Of a stretch of DNA of 64,000 bases, positions 55,779 through 64,000 are shown piece after piece. Where the stretch lies: positions 127,669-191,668 of the forward strand of contig CAUYUJ010017964.1 of the NCBI GenBank assembly GCA_963575745.1, in the 5' to 3' direction. Position 1 is the first letter of the stretch, and each line of letters starts with the position of its first letter. Made by a program: the position numbers and the translations under genes. Origin of the DNA: Prorocentrum cordatum. Its lineage: Eukaryota; Sar; Dinophyceae; Prorocentrales; Prorocentraceae. The notes below the pieces were generated by a model. It searched no databases, had not been told where the DNA came from, and saw nothing but the letters and a program-made list of their open reading frames with translations.

Positions 55779-57458
55779 TGGCGGCGTCGCAGGCTCTGTG
55801 ATGGTGGTAGGCGTGACGATGGTAACGTTGTCCCGCTTCGGCGCCACCTCAGCCAGCGGGGCCTCGGCGATGCTCCACGGGATGGAGCACCCCGCGACCT
55901 GCACCGTATAGGTGAGTGGGGGCCGATGGGCGCGCACTAGGGCAAACTGGGCCGCAGTGGCTGGGTCCCAGGCGGCGTGGTAGACCTCACAGTCCCATTT
56001 GACGGACGGGCCCGTGAGAGTCTTGGCGAGCTGGGTCAGCGTGGCGCGGCGTGACGCAATGCCAGCGATGCGGTAGCGCGTCTTGGCGAGGGTGGCCTCG
56101 CAGCCGCGGATGCTGACAGCGGCGGCCTTGGCGACGTCAGACCCCCGCGGAACACGGATCCCCAGCAGGCCTGACTTGCCGTGCCTGACGACTCCCAGGG
56201 CCTTGAGCTCCACCGACTTCTGGAACGCGTCTGCCATCGTGATGGGCTGGTCCTCAGGGAACCACACGGTCTGATACTTGTCGGCGGTGGGCTCGTCTGC
56301 ACCTACGTTGCTGAGGTCGTAGGTGGCACCGAGTTGCCCTGATCCCGCCAGGACCTTGTCGACCGCTTGGAGACTGACGCCGAAGGTGGCAGCCAGGGAC
56401 CTCTTTCCGACGCCCGATCCAAACCTGCCTAGGCTTTTGCAGGGTTCGAGGATGGTGACGGCTTTAAAGTTGCCGTGGAAGAGGGCCTTGAAGGTGTCCT
56501 GGAGCTGGCCATCGAGCTCCTGGCGGCGAGCGTCTTTCTTGGACTCCTTGTGCTTTTGGCGCGCCTTGTCCCGTGGAGCGGAGTCGCCTCGAAAAGGGCC
56601 CTTGGCGCGTGGACCACCGTTCACGGGGGCACCTCCCGAGAACTGGTCCTCGAAGGCCTGGTGCATGGAGGGGACTGCGGCAATGGCCTCGGTCTCGTGT
56701 ATGGTCGCCCGAATCCAGCAGACGTGGTCGGCGGGGTCGATGGTGGCGACGGCTACCTTTTCCGTGCAGGCGACCTCCTTGGTGCCCAGCTGGTACACGA
56801 TCACGGGGACGTGCGTGTGGACCACTTTGGGCGCCTTGGGGTGGCGCTTCAGGACGGGGACGGCGAGCTCGGTACCGACGTAGTTGTCGTTTTTCGGGCC
56901 CATGACAGCAATCGCGAGCTGGCCCGTGGCTCGCTTGCCCTGCCCGAGGTGGTGTTGCAGCAGCCGTTCGCCACTCTCGAAGTCGTGGAGGCTGATGCTG
57001 GGCTTGTACGTCTTGCCGTCGTCAGGCGAGGTGGGTTCGGCAAGAACAGGGACCTTCCAAAAGGCAGGGTCCAAGGCAATGAATTGGGTGTCCGCAGCCT
57101 GAAGACGTGCGGAACCCGATGGTGGGTGCGATGTGTCACCGCCAGTGCGCTTAGGCTTGCTGCGCTGGTAGTGGTCGAGCGTGTAGCTGATCTGGTTGGC
57201 GGCGCACATGCGGATAAGGGCGCTGCCAAGCTTCTTCGTGTTGGACTTGTGCATGTCGTACTTTGCCTGGAGCTCGTCCGCGTTCAGTTCGGCTAGCCCG
57301 TTATAGGCGGCCGTGGGGCGGTCAGACCCCGCTTGCCTGAATGCTGCGATGCAGTCCTGCTTGCGTTGAAGGAGGGACCCTTCAGCAGCAGGGCGCGCGG
57401 GACGGGAGCTCGGAGGCTGCTTTGAAGAGTGACGGCGCTCCGGCTTCTTGGGGGGCAT
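54885..57458 (-). CDS. Giant LINE ORF1: basic, coiled-coil protein
   Basis: This is the only complete ORF1 in the window: about 857 residues from the ATG at 57458 (MPPKKPERRHSS; an in-frame GTG lies 12 bases upstream). It has a basic N-terminus, a moderately ordered region to about residue 520 without a motif I recognise, a Pro/Ser/Arg-rich stretch with a nuclear-localisation-like KRHRSSSGKR, and a C-terminal coiled coil (about 725-805, containing MEQQHELLATTVDNMQMQL). It ends KDKGRATQDPY. No RRM or CCHC was recognised. By position it should be the RNA-binding partner of ORF3. A 171-nt spacer separates it from the ORF2 ATG. Confidence 0.78.
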   Translation of the reverse strand: MPPKKPERRHSSKQPPSSRPARPAAEGSLLQRKQDCIAAFRQAGSDRPTAAYNGLAELNADELQAKYDMHKSNTKKLGSALIRMCAANQISYTLDHYQRSKPKRTGGDTSHPPSGSARLQAADTQFIALDPAFWKVPVLAEPTSPDDGKTYKPSISLHDFESGERLLQHHLGQGKRATGQLAIAVMGPKNDNYVGTELAVPVLKRHPKAPKVVHTHVPVIVYQLGTKEVACTEKVAVATIDPADHVCWIRATIHETEAIAAVPSMHQAFEDQFSGGAPVNGGPRAKGPFRGDSAPRDKARQKHKESKKDARRQELDGQLQDTFKALFHGNFKAVTILEPCKSLGRFGSGVGKRSLAATFGVSLQAVDKVLAGSGQLGATYDLSNVGADEPTADKYQTVWFPEDQPITMADAFQKSVELKALGVVRHGKSGLLGIRVPRGSDVAKAAAVSIRGCEATLAKTRYRIAGIASRRATLTQLAKTLTGPSVKWDCEVYHAAWDPATAAQFALVRAHRPPLTYTVQVAGCSIPWSIAEAPLAEVAPKRDNVTIVTPTTITEPATPPAGGGGFSPATGTLLTKAAQSPYLHDLMTATPKGKGVAPLLTPKEEPLAKRHRSSSGKRDATPPARPPRPPGRSSSAPPHGTDGAAEPTAAPGPGGHDPWLGTAAAEGGGHTEGAAATAAEVPGDVVDVEILSSGDEYSEASHELNTFGERFASASKPPDAATTRIQHMEQQHELLATTVDNMQMQLAGVLSSQATLTEHVSGLERGLATVVTQQQTATADAAALRGDIQTLLGHLTGGTIHLPQAATLEVKKEEAAAAAEPAAACSATDQPGQATPGTGPPGADKGKDKGRATQDPY
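57092..57112 (-). other. UUCA hairpin B15 (ORF1 N-terminal part, copy B only)
   Basis: Sense strand: arms CCGCA / TGCGG, unpaired C, inner GUC-UUCA-GGC (one U-G pair). The corresponding part of copy A lies in the N gap. Encodes ARLQAAD. Confidence 0.8.
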
Positions 57459-57613
57459 TGCTGCGGGCACTCTGGTGCGGAGAGGTGACGCGAATCAGTA
57501 GGGCCCTGCTGGGACCCCTCCGGTCTCGCGAGGCCTGGGAGTCTGACTCCGAGGCGGGGCGCTTCGCGTCGTGGCTGCGGTCTGCGCGCAGAGCACCCTC
57601 GAGCCGAGACTAG
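57459..57613 (-). other. Presumed 5' UTR of giant element, copy B
   Basis: GC-rich, no ATG-led frame of note, lying between the ORF1 start and the GA tract. No promoter motif was recognised. Confidence 0.45.
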
Positions 57614-58304
<691 letters not shown>

Positions 58305-58404
58305 AGTCACACTTAAATCTAGATTCGTCCTCACCGAGTCCCACCACCAAGGGAGCGCCAGCAAGGAGATGCACATATGGGGATCCCCACGCAGTGAATA
58401 ATTA

Positions 58405-58524
58405 TCCTCCCTCCTCCTCCTCCTCCACCTCCTCCTTCATCCTCCCTCCTCCTCCTCCTCCTCCTCCTCCTCCTCTTCCTCCTCCTCCTCCCCGTCCTCC
58501 TCCTCTTCCTCCTCCTCCTCCTCC
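58405..58524. repeat. CCT/TCC simple-sequence tract
   Basis: Pyrimidine-only triplet repeat with a few interruptions, following a short unique stretch right of the GA tract. Confidence 0.9.
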
Positions 58525-58679
58525 ACAATTACTCAATATGAATACTACTCTCCCTCTTCCCCTGATGACGGCCTGAAAGTGTCCGACCCCCCCCCGCGTA
58601 CTGTTTTTATACACACAGGTTTCCCCGGAGTTGGGTTTTCGCCTGCATTTGTTCCAAATGCTGCTCTCGCTGAGGCGCC

Positions 58680-58855
58680 GGCCTCATTTTCGGGCCCTGC
58701 TCGTTCCGAATCGTGCTCCCGCTGCAACGCTGGCCTCATTTCCGTGCTTCCGCTCGTTCCGAATCGTGCTCCCGCTGCAGCGCTGGCCTCATTTCCGCGC
58801 TTCCGCTCGTTTCGACTCGTGCTCCCGCTGCAGCGCTGGCGTCATTTCCCGTGCC
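58680..58855. repeat. About 53-bp tandem repeat, three units
   Basis: The unit CGTTCCGAATCGTGCTCCCG.. followed by CTGGCCTCATTTCC repeats about three times with a few substitutions. Confidence 0.85.
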
Positions 58856-60986
58856 ATGCCACGGCGTGCAATGCAATGCTAGGTTGATACTACGCTTTGC
58901 GGTGCTCTTCTACGCCATGCCATGCCGTGCTCTACAATGCATCGCGTACCCTTTCGGGATCATTGCCCTGCTCGACATCCGACTGTGCGAGTAGAGAGGG
59001 GATCTGCGCCATGGTAAGGGATGGGAGGGAGGGGTAGGATGTCAGATATGACGCGAGCGCACCTAGCTTGCCCTCCCCCCTCCCTCCCTCCCGCCCTCCC
59101 TCCCCCCGCCAGAAGCCCAAGACGAATCATGGCATGCGAAGAGCTTCTCGACCCTCGATATCGTTTTTCCCTTTTCCCCCAGCGCCGCAGGTTTGTCGCG
59201 ACGCGGGCCAAGAGGGACCCCATTCCCAGGGCGATTGTTTTCCAGCCTGAGTCGTGCTCTCTCGGTCCCAGGGCCGGGAAACGGCCTCCAAGAGCCGAAA
59301 ACGTTAAAAACGCACCCTCCTGTTTTTTTTTGTTCGGACGCCCTGGTTTGAGGGTACCTCGTCGATCCCAGATCTTCGAACCCGTTCCTCGATCCTCGAT
59401 CTCGGCCCCCCTCCCCGATCCACGATTTCGATCCTGGATCTCGGTTCTCGGCTCAAGATCTCGACCTTCGCTCTCCACTATCGGTCGCTGGTCCTCGATC
59501 ATTGGTTCTCGATCCCCCATCCACGGTCCAGATCCTAGATTTATGTCTCCCATCGTATTTAAGGACTACATCCCAGAAATGATTTTCGAGCACCCGGAAA
59601 AGTGTCGAAAGCGTGTCGAAACAATGTCGGACGAGTGTCTCCCAGGGCCCGGTACGTGAAAACCGTAGAGTTTTCTGGCACTTTTCTGGTGTTCGATATT
59701 CTTCTGGGTGATCAAAGCTAAAGTAGGTTGGAACATCATAACCCTAGATCCTCGAAATCCATCCTCGATCGTCCCTCCGCACGACCCCGCCCGCCTTATA
59801 CACGCCGCCGCATTACTCACTGGCGTTCTCGGGCAACTCTGTGCCACCACAGCCAGGACGCGCGACGGCTTCAGGCCCATGGGGGGGAAGGAGGAGGAGG
59901 AGGAGGAGGAAGAGGAGGAGGAAGTGGAGGACGAATGAGCGGGAGGAGGAGGAGGAGCAGGAGCAGGAGCAGGAGCAGGAGCTGGAGGGGCACGGCGAGA
60001 AATAGTGGGCGGCAACATCCTTCGAGGATTATCATGCCGTCGGCACTCAGCGCCCAAGAGGAGGAGGAGGAGGAGGAGGAGGAGGAGGAGGACGAGGAGG
60101 AGGAGGAGGAGGAAGAGGAGAAAGAGGAGAAGGAGGAGGAGGAAGAGGAGGAAGAGGAGGGTGAGGAGGAGGAGGGAGGAATTTTTACCTCGGACCTCCA
60201 GCCGAATCGCTAGGTCAGAAATATAATAACCTGACCTTGGCGGTGACAAACGCAGGGCCGCACCCCTAGGAGGCCAGGAAGACAGACGCAGGGCCAACGC
60301 CAAAGCGCGGGCAGGAGGGGGAGGAGGAGGAGGAAAAGGAAGAGGAGGAGGAGGGGGCGGGGATAGGGGAAACCTTGGCCCCGCTGGGCGCTCTTCCCCC
60401 CCTAGGCAGGGATGGGCACAGTCTCCTTCGGGTTTCGGAGCGCCGATCTTCCCCTCTGTCGTGCGATTGGAGCGCGGGCTGCACTCTGAGCACCCCGCCA
60501 GAGTGGCAAGAGAACTCGTCGCACGTCGCAACGTCACTGTACTGCGCACTGCCGACTGTACGACAGTCACAAGGAGTACGCAACGGGTTCCAGGTCAGAC
60601 GAGGGGCAAGGAGCGCGAAGGTAAAGTTGAGGGTCATGCCTCAAGCTTGCGTAACGGTCCGCCGGAAGGATGGCAACACAATTGCCCGACCATCCGTTGA
60701 ATTTCCGCTCTTGCCTGCATGCGCCCCCCACCCCCCTTAGGCTTATACAACATAGTTGCGGCTGACTCGGGGCGCTCTGCCGACACCGACGATGTGAGCG
60801 TCGGACCGAACAACTGCTTGACATAGTCGGCTCCACCCACACGAAGATGCAAAGAGGGCGATGCGTCCTTGTCCTTTTCCCCCTGGGGGTCCGCAACACT
60901 GTTACGCGTAGTTCGAGGAATTGCGTCGACACCGTAAGCGTGGAACTCGGATCGTTCGACGGTCTGACGCTGACGGCGGCACTCAC
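58856..60986. other. Intergenic region with GGA tracts and GATC-rich repeat
   Basis: 59340-59545 is a loose repeat of CGATCC/TCGATC motifs. GGA/GAG tracts lie at 59884-59990, 60056-60180 and about 60301-60360. No gene was recognised between them, and no tRNA or rRNA sequence was seen. Confidence 0.55.
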
Positions 60987-61177
60987 CAGCGAGTGTTGTC
61001 ACGACGGGGGCCCCCGAGCATCTCGAACATAGTTCGAAAGTGCCTGGGGGGGAAGGCGCGGGGGGCGCTGTCCTTCGGGCACATGTTCTTGAACTCGTAG
61101 GTGTGCTGGGTTTCCTGCGCCGCTGGTGGCGGCTGGGCCTGACTGACTGGCCCCGCTGGCCCCTCGAGGCATGGCGC
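60987..61177 (-). CDS. Probable internal exon of an unidentified host gene
   Basis: On the minus strand a pyrimidine-rich stretch ends CGACAG (acceptor). The following 191-nt frame encodes APCLEGPAGPVSQAQPPP, then TYEFKNMCPKDSAPRAFPPR and HFRTMFEMLGGPRRDNTRW, with strong G/C third-position bias. It closes at a canonical GTGAGT donor at 60986-60981. I do not recognise the protein. Flanking exons were not found. It is on the strand opposite to the RRM gene, so it is not that gene's missing part. Confidence 0.45.
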
Positions 61178-61345
61178 CTGTCGGGGCGAAATAGATCATC
61201 AACACGGGGGTGAAGCGGAACGCAGAGCGGGACGTCTCGGTAGACGTTGAGGAGCGGACGCCAGAGGCGCGAGGCATCGCCGCGCGGGCCATGGCGGCTG
61301 TGGTGGTGGAGCAAGGAGCTCCGCTGCCAACTACAACAAGAAAAT

Positions 61346-61511
61346 CCAGGGTTCGCTAGGGACTGGCTTCCTTCCAAAACAACCGAAACCCTCCCGAAAC
61401 TTCCGAAAACCCTCCAGGGAGGGTTCTGGGGGGAATTCCGGTGGATTTCGGCAGGGTCTTGGAATGGTTTTCGTCGTTTCGAAGGAAAACCATTCCTCAG
61501 CGAACCCTAGG
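61346..61511. mobile_element. Foldback / MITE-like element of about 166 bp
   Basis: The ends are inverted repeats: CCAGGGTTCGCT at the left and AGCGAACCCTAGG at the right, continuing as imperfect inverted arms for about 40 bp (CTTCCTTCCAAAAC against GTTTCGAAGGAA). The centre holds AACCCTCC-AG-GGAGGGTT. It could fold into one long hairpin. No coding capacity. A clear target-site duplication is not visible. Confidence 0.6.
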
Positions 61512-61705
61512 CCTTCTAAAACTACCATGCAAAGCGATGTGTGACAACGGATGTTCTTTGTAGAGCGAGGTGACGCGGGCTGTGCACAGAACACTGTAAA
61601 AAGCGGGCGCGGTGCCTGGCCAGGCTTGAGCCAGACGCCCATGGCCAAACCCTGCCAACCCGGTTCCCTGCTATGCTACAGGCATTGGCGATCTACCGAT
61701 CGAGT

Positions 61706-61800
61706 AGTGGGAGAACGAGGAGGAGGAGCAGCAGGAGGAGCAGGAAGAGGAGGAGGAGGAGGAGAACGAGGAGGAGGAGGTGGAGGAGGAGGGAGTAGAG
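61706..61800. repeat. GGA/GAG simple-sequence tract
   Basis: Purine-rich triplet tract with few interruptions. Confidence 0.9.
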
Positions 61801-62121
61801 AAAGCAAGGGGAACAGAGAGAGGAAGAGTGCGCGGATGGCAAGGCCAGCATCTACAAGCCAATTCCTGCCCGGGAGACAGCCTGTGCATCCGTGGGCACC
61901 GGGGGGCGGCCTCACCCGGCGACGGGCGCCGGGGCGGTCTCACTGCCTCCCTCAAAGAACCAGCGACGACGGAAGCGGTCCGACTGGGAAGCCCTGGGAG
62001 GGGCTCGAAGTGTCTACACCAAGTCGTCGGGTTGGCCAAGAAGCTGGGCATAGACGCCCGCTGGAGCGTCAAGGCACGGAGATCCTTCGCCGAACTCACT
62101 GGCATCCGTGGCCGACCAAGC

Positions 62122-62350
62122 GACGTGGTGTATACATCGATCCACTCCATGAATGAAGGGGCCCTGGGACACACAAACAAATACACACAAATAAAAAGAT
62201 TCCCCATACTTTCCTACATTTGTGGGGTTTCTGTCTTCCCCCCCGCTTCCCATATTTTCCAATATTTTCTGGGAATCGACGATCAATTGTGTCTGTGTGT
62301 TTCTTTCCCTCCTGACAAGTGACGTGGTGTATACATCGATCCACTCCACA
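62122..62350. repeat. About 28-bp direct repeat flanking a 170-bp insert
   Basis: GACGTGGTGTATACATCGAT and the following CCACTCCA occur at about 62124-62151 and again at about 62321-62348, 197 bases apart. The insert between them is AT-richer than its surroundings and begins and ends with CA/TG-rich stretches. This may be a segment duplication or an insertion with a long target duplication. Confidence 0.6.
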
Positions 62351-62384
62351 GATGCCTCCCAGATGGAGGCGGCGCAGATGCGGT

Positions 62385-62490
62385 CGGAGGCTCGCGCCCC
62401 ATCGCGGATGCATCGCCGCTGCATCGGCGACGTCGGCGGAAAGAAGATCGGGCTCCACGTCGAGCCGCATCGCCGACGCATCGGCGATGC
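62385..62490. repeat. Short CATCGGCGA / CATCGCCG repeats
   Basis: Several copies of a CATCGCCGCTGCATCGGCGA-like motif in direct and inverted form. No gene. Confidence 0.5.
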
Positions 62491-62739
62491 GGCGTGGTCC
62501 TCCGACTCCATCCACCCGCCAGCCGGAAGAAGCACGTGGAAGCATGAAGCAGGAAGGCGGACGAAGCAGATTGGGCTCGGGCCCGCCCAGAGGATAACAG
62601 CTCTGGAAGTTGGAAGGCGATGGAAGCAGAGCGGGATCTGGGAATCCACAGGCACCTGCTTTCAACGACCGGCGTGTACTCTCACCATTCGGTGGCAACT
62701 CATGGATGCATCCCATACCATCTTGTTGGCCCTTGCGAA

Positions 62740-62865
62740 TCGACGCCAATCGACGCAAAATCGGCGCTAATCGACGCTAGATCGACGCCCGTCGACGCTG
62801 ATCGACGCTAACTCGGCGCTATCCCGTCGACTCCCAAACGCTGATCGACGCTAGCCGACGCTAAA
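62740..62865. repeat. Degenerate TCGACGCTAA repeat
   Basis: About ten imperfect copies of an ATCGACGCTA-type decamer in direct orientation. Confidence 0.8.
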
Positions 62866-63406
62866 GACGGAATTAGGAGGGCACACCAGGTTCCCATGAT
62901 TTGCTGCCGAAGCGCCCCCTCCAGGAGGCCTGGACTGGGACTGACAGAGACATACTACTACTCTATGTCCTCCTTGAAGGCGCGCGTCCGACCCGGACAG
63001 ATAGTATGCCCATCTTGTACTACATCGTTTCCCGAGCGGTATGGCCAGAAAGCGCCCGCCACGACGCATGTACCAGAAGATTTCTCGGTGCGCGTGTCGC
63101 CCCTGGCGGGCGACGAACACATAATATCAGCATGTTGACGTGACACCGATGGGCGCCAGACCCCGGCCCAGCCCTGAAAAAAAGCCGCGCCAGCTCCTGG
63201 CGAGGGCCACCCGAGAGCGCCGCGACACTCGCCGAGGAGGGGCGGGGCAACGATAGGGGGGGGGATAGGCACAGGGGGGGGGATGCATCGACCTGGAATC
63301 GGCGATGAATCGTCGATGGATCGGCGATGAGCCCCCGATAGTGGATCCGCACCTTCCTGGGCCGGGTGGGGCTATCGGGTCCCTATCGGCGATCAATGGG
63401 CGATTG
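62866..63406. other. Intergenic sequence, no gene recognised
   Basis: Mixed sequence with a GGCGATGAATCG-like repeat near 63295-63330. No supported gene. Confidence 0.4.
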
Positions 63407-63496
63407 GGGGGAGGAGGAGGAGGAGGAGGAGGAGGAGGAGGAGGAGGAGGAGGAGGAGGAGGAGGAGGAGGAGGAGGAGGAGGAGGAGGAGGAGCC
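63407..63496. repeat. (GGA)n tract
   Basis: Pure GGA triplets over about 85 bp; poly-Glu and poly-Gly frames here are artefacts. Confidence 0.97.
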
Positions 63497-63848
63497 GACG
63501 CCTATCCCCCCCTATCGTTGCCCCCCCCGAGGGGGGGGGGGGCGGGCGGTCGTCCACGCGCCCTCGGCCGGCCGGCCGGCCCTGGGGAGCCTGGACGCCC
63601 AACAGGGGCATAGTGGAGGCCAGTCCACAGGAGACCTTCCACAGGCAGCCCGACCCTGAGACCCCAGGACGTCCACTGGCTGGCTCGTTGGCGCGGGAGC
63701 GCCACGCGTCCCATGGCAAAGCCATCGAAACCCAAGAGAAGACCAGGACATGCGAGGCGGACATTTGGCCATGTCCACCGCCCAGCAACCGACGTCCTGG
63801 GGACCCAGCGGGCGGTGGACATGGACACATGCTGTCCCCCAGGGGACC

Positions 63849-63960
63849 GAATATATATATATATATATATACACATACATACATACATACATACATACAT
63901 ACATACATACATACATACATACATACATACATACATACATACATACATACACACACATAT
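63849..63960. repeat. (AT)n and (ACAT)n microsatellite
   Basis: An AT run at 63849-63870 continues as about twenty ACAT units. No gene lies in the last 500 bases. Confidence 0.97.
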
Positions 63961-64000
63961 GTATGATACACACACGTACATGCCCTACCTAGGCTCTGCC

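Larger units (their letters stand above)
38911..57613 (-). mobile_element. Giant three-ORF non-LTR retrotransposon, copy B
   Basis: This is a nearly complete copy in sense order: ORF1, 171-nt spacer, ORF2, ATGA overlap, ORF3 (one premature stop), 3' UTR, CT tract, 152-bp array, terminal block. The 5' limit is set at the edge of the long GA tract that begins at 57614; if the tract is part of the element the end is about 58304. No poly(A) tail or target-site duplication was found. Left flank differs from copy A and lies in an intron of the RRM gene. Confidence 0.9.

Noticed and set aside
16080-57458. Copies A and B as one sequence duplicated by the assembler
   Set aside because: They differ by a frameshift, a nonsense codon, array length, scattered substitutions and left flanks, so they are probably two real copies, although the gap leaves some doubt.

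Overview
The window looks like nuclear DNA of a dinoflagellate alga. The evidence is a host gene model (37501-38788, + strand) whose introns all begin with GC, end with AG and are followed by G, extreme G/C bias at third codon positions in those exons, abundant satellites, and very large non-LTR retrotransposons. The kingdom-level call is fairly safe. The dinoflagellate call is an inference, and no genus can be named. No rRNA, tRNA, CRISPR array or prokaryotic feature was seen.

Layout. 463-9449 (- strand) is a two-ORF non-LTR retrotransposon ('element 1'): a coiled-coil ORF1 and an ORF2 in which RNase H lies in front of the endonuclease and reverse transcriptase. 9.5-14.2 kb is gene-poor, with minisatellites, CCT/GGA tracts and an AT-rich degenerate triplet region. 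14190-31488 and 38911-about 57.6 kb (- strand) are two near-identical copies, A and B, of a giant three-ORF non-LTR retrotransposon. In sense order it has ORF1 (about 857 aa), ORF2 (about 2616 aa, function unknown), ORF3 (1888 aa: endonuclease, reverse transcriptase, CCHC knuckle, RNase H), a short 3' UTR, a CT tract, a 152-bp tandem array and a conserved terminal block. Copy A is cut at its 5' side by a 100-N gap (31489-31588). 31.6-37.4 kb is satellite-like sequence. 37501-38788 holds six exons of an RRM gene, and copy B lies antisense in its sixth intron. 58-64 kb holds microsatellites, one probable host exon (60987-61177, -), a foldback element (61346-61511) and a terminal (ACAT)n tract.

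The most striking signal is a family of short hairpins scattered through all three ORFs of the giant element. On the sense (-) strand each is: variable arm, an unpaired C, G-N-C, loop UUCA, G-N-C, complementary arm. The arms differ completely between sites but pair within each site, the core recurs in all three reading frames, and I count 14 in copy A and 15 in copy B. This points to selection or insertion at the RNA/DNA level rather than the protein level. One hairpin ends 14 nt upstream of an ATGA stop/start overlap joining ORF2 to ORF3, where coupled re-initiation is likely.

The two copies carry different defects. Copy A has an intact ORF3 but a 1-base deletion in ORF1. Copy B has intact ORF1 and ORF2 but a nonsense codon in ORF3.
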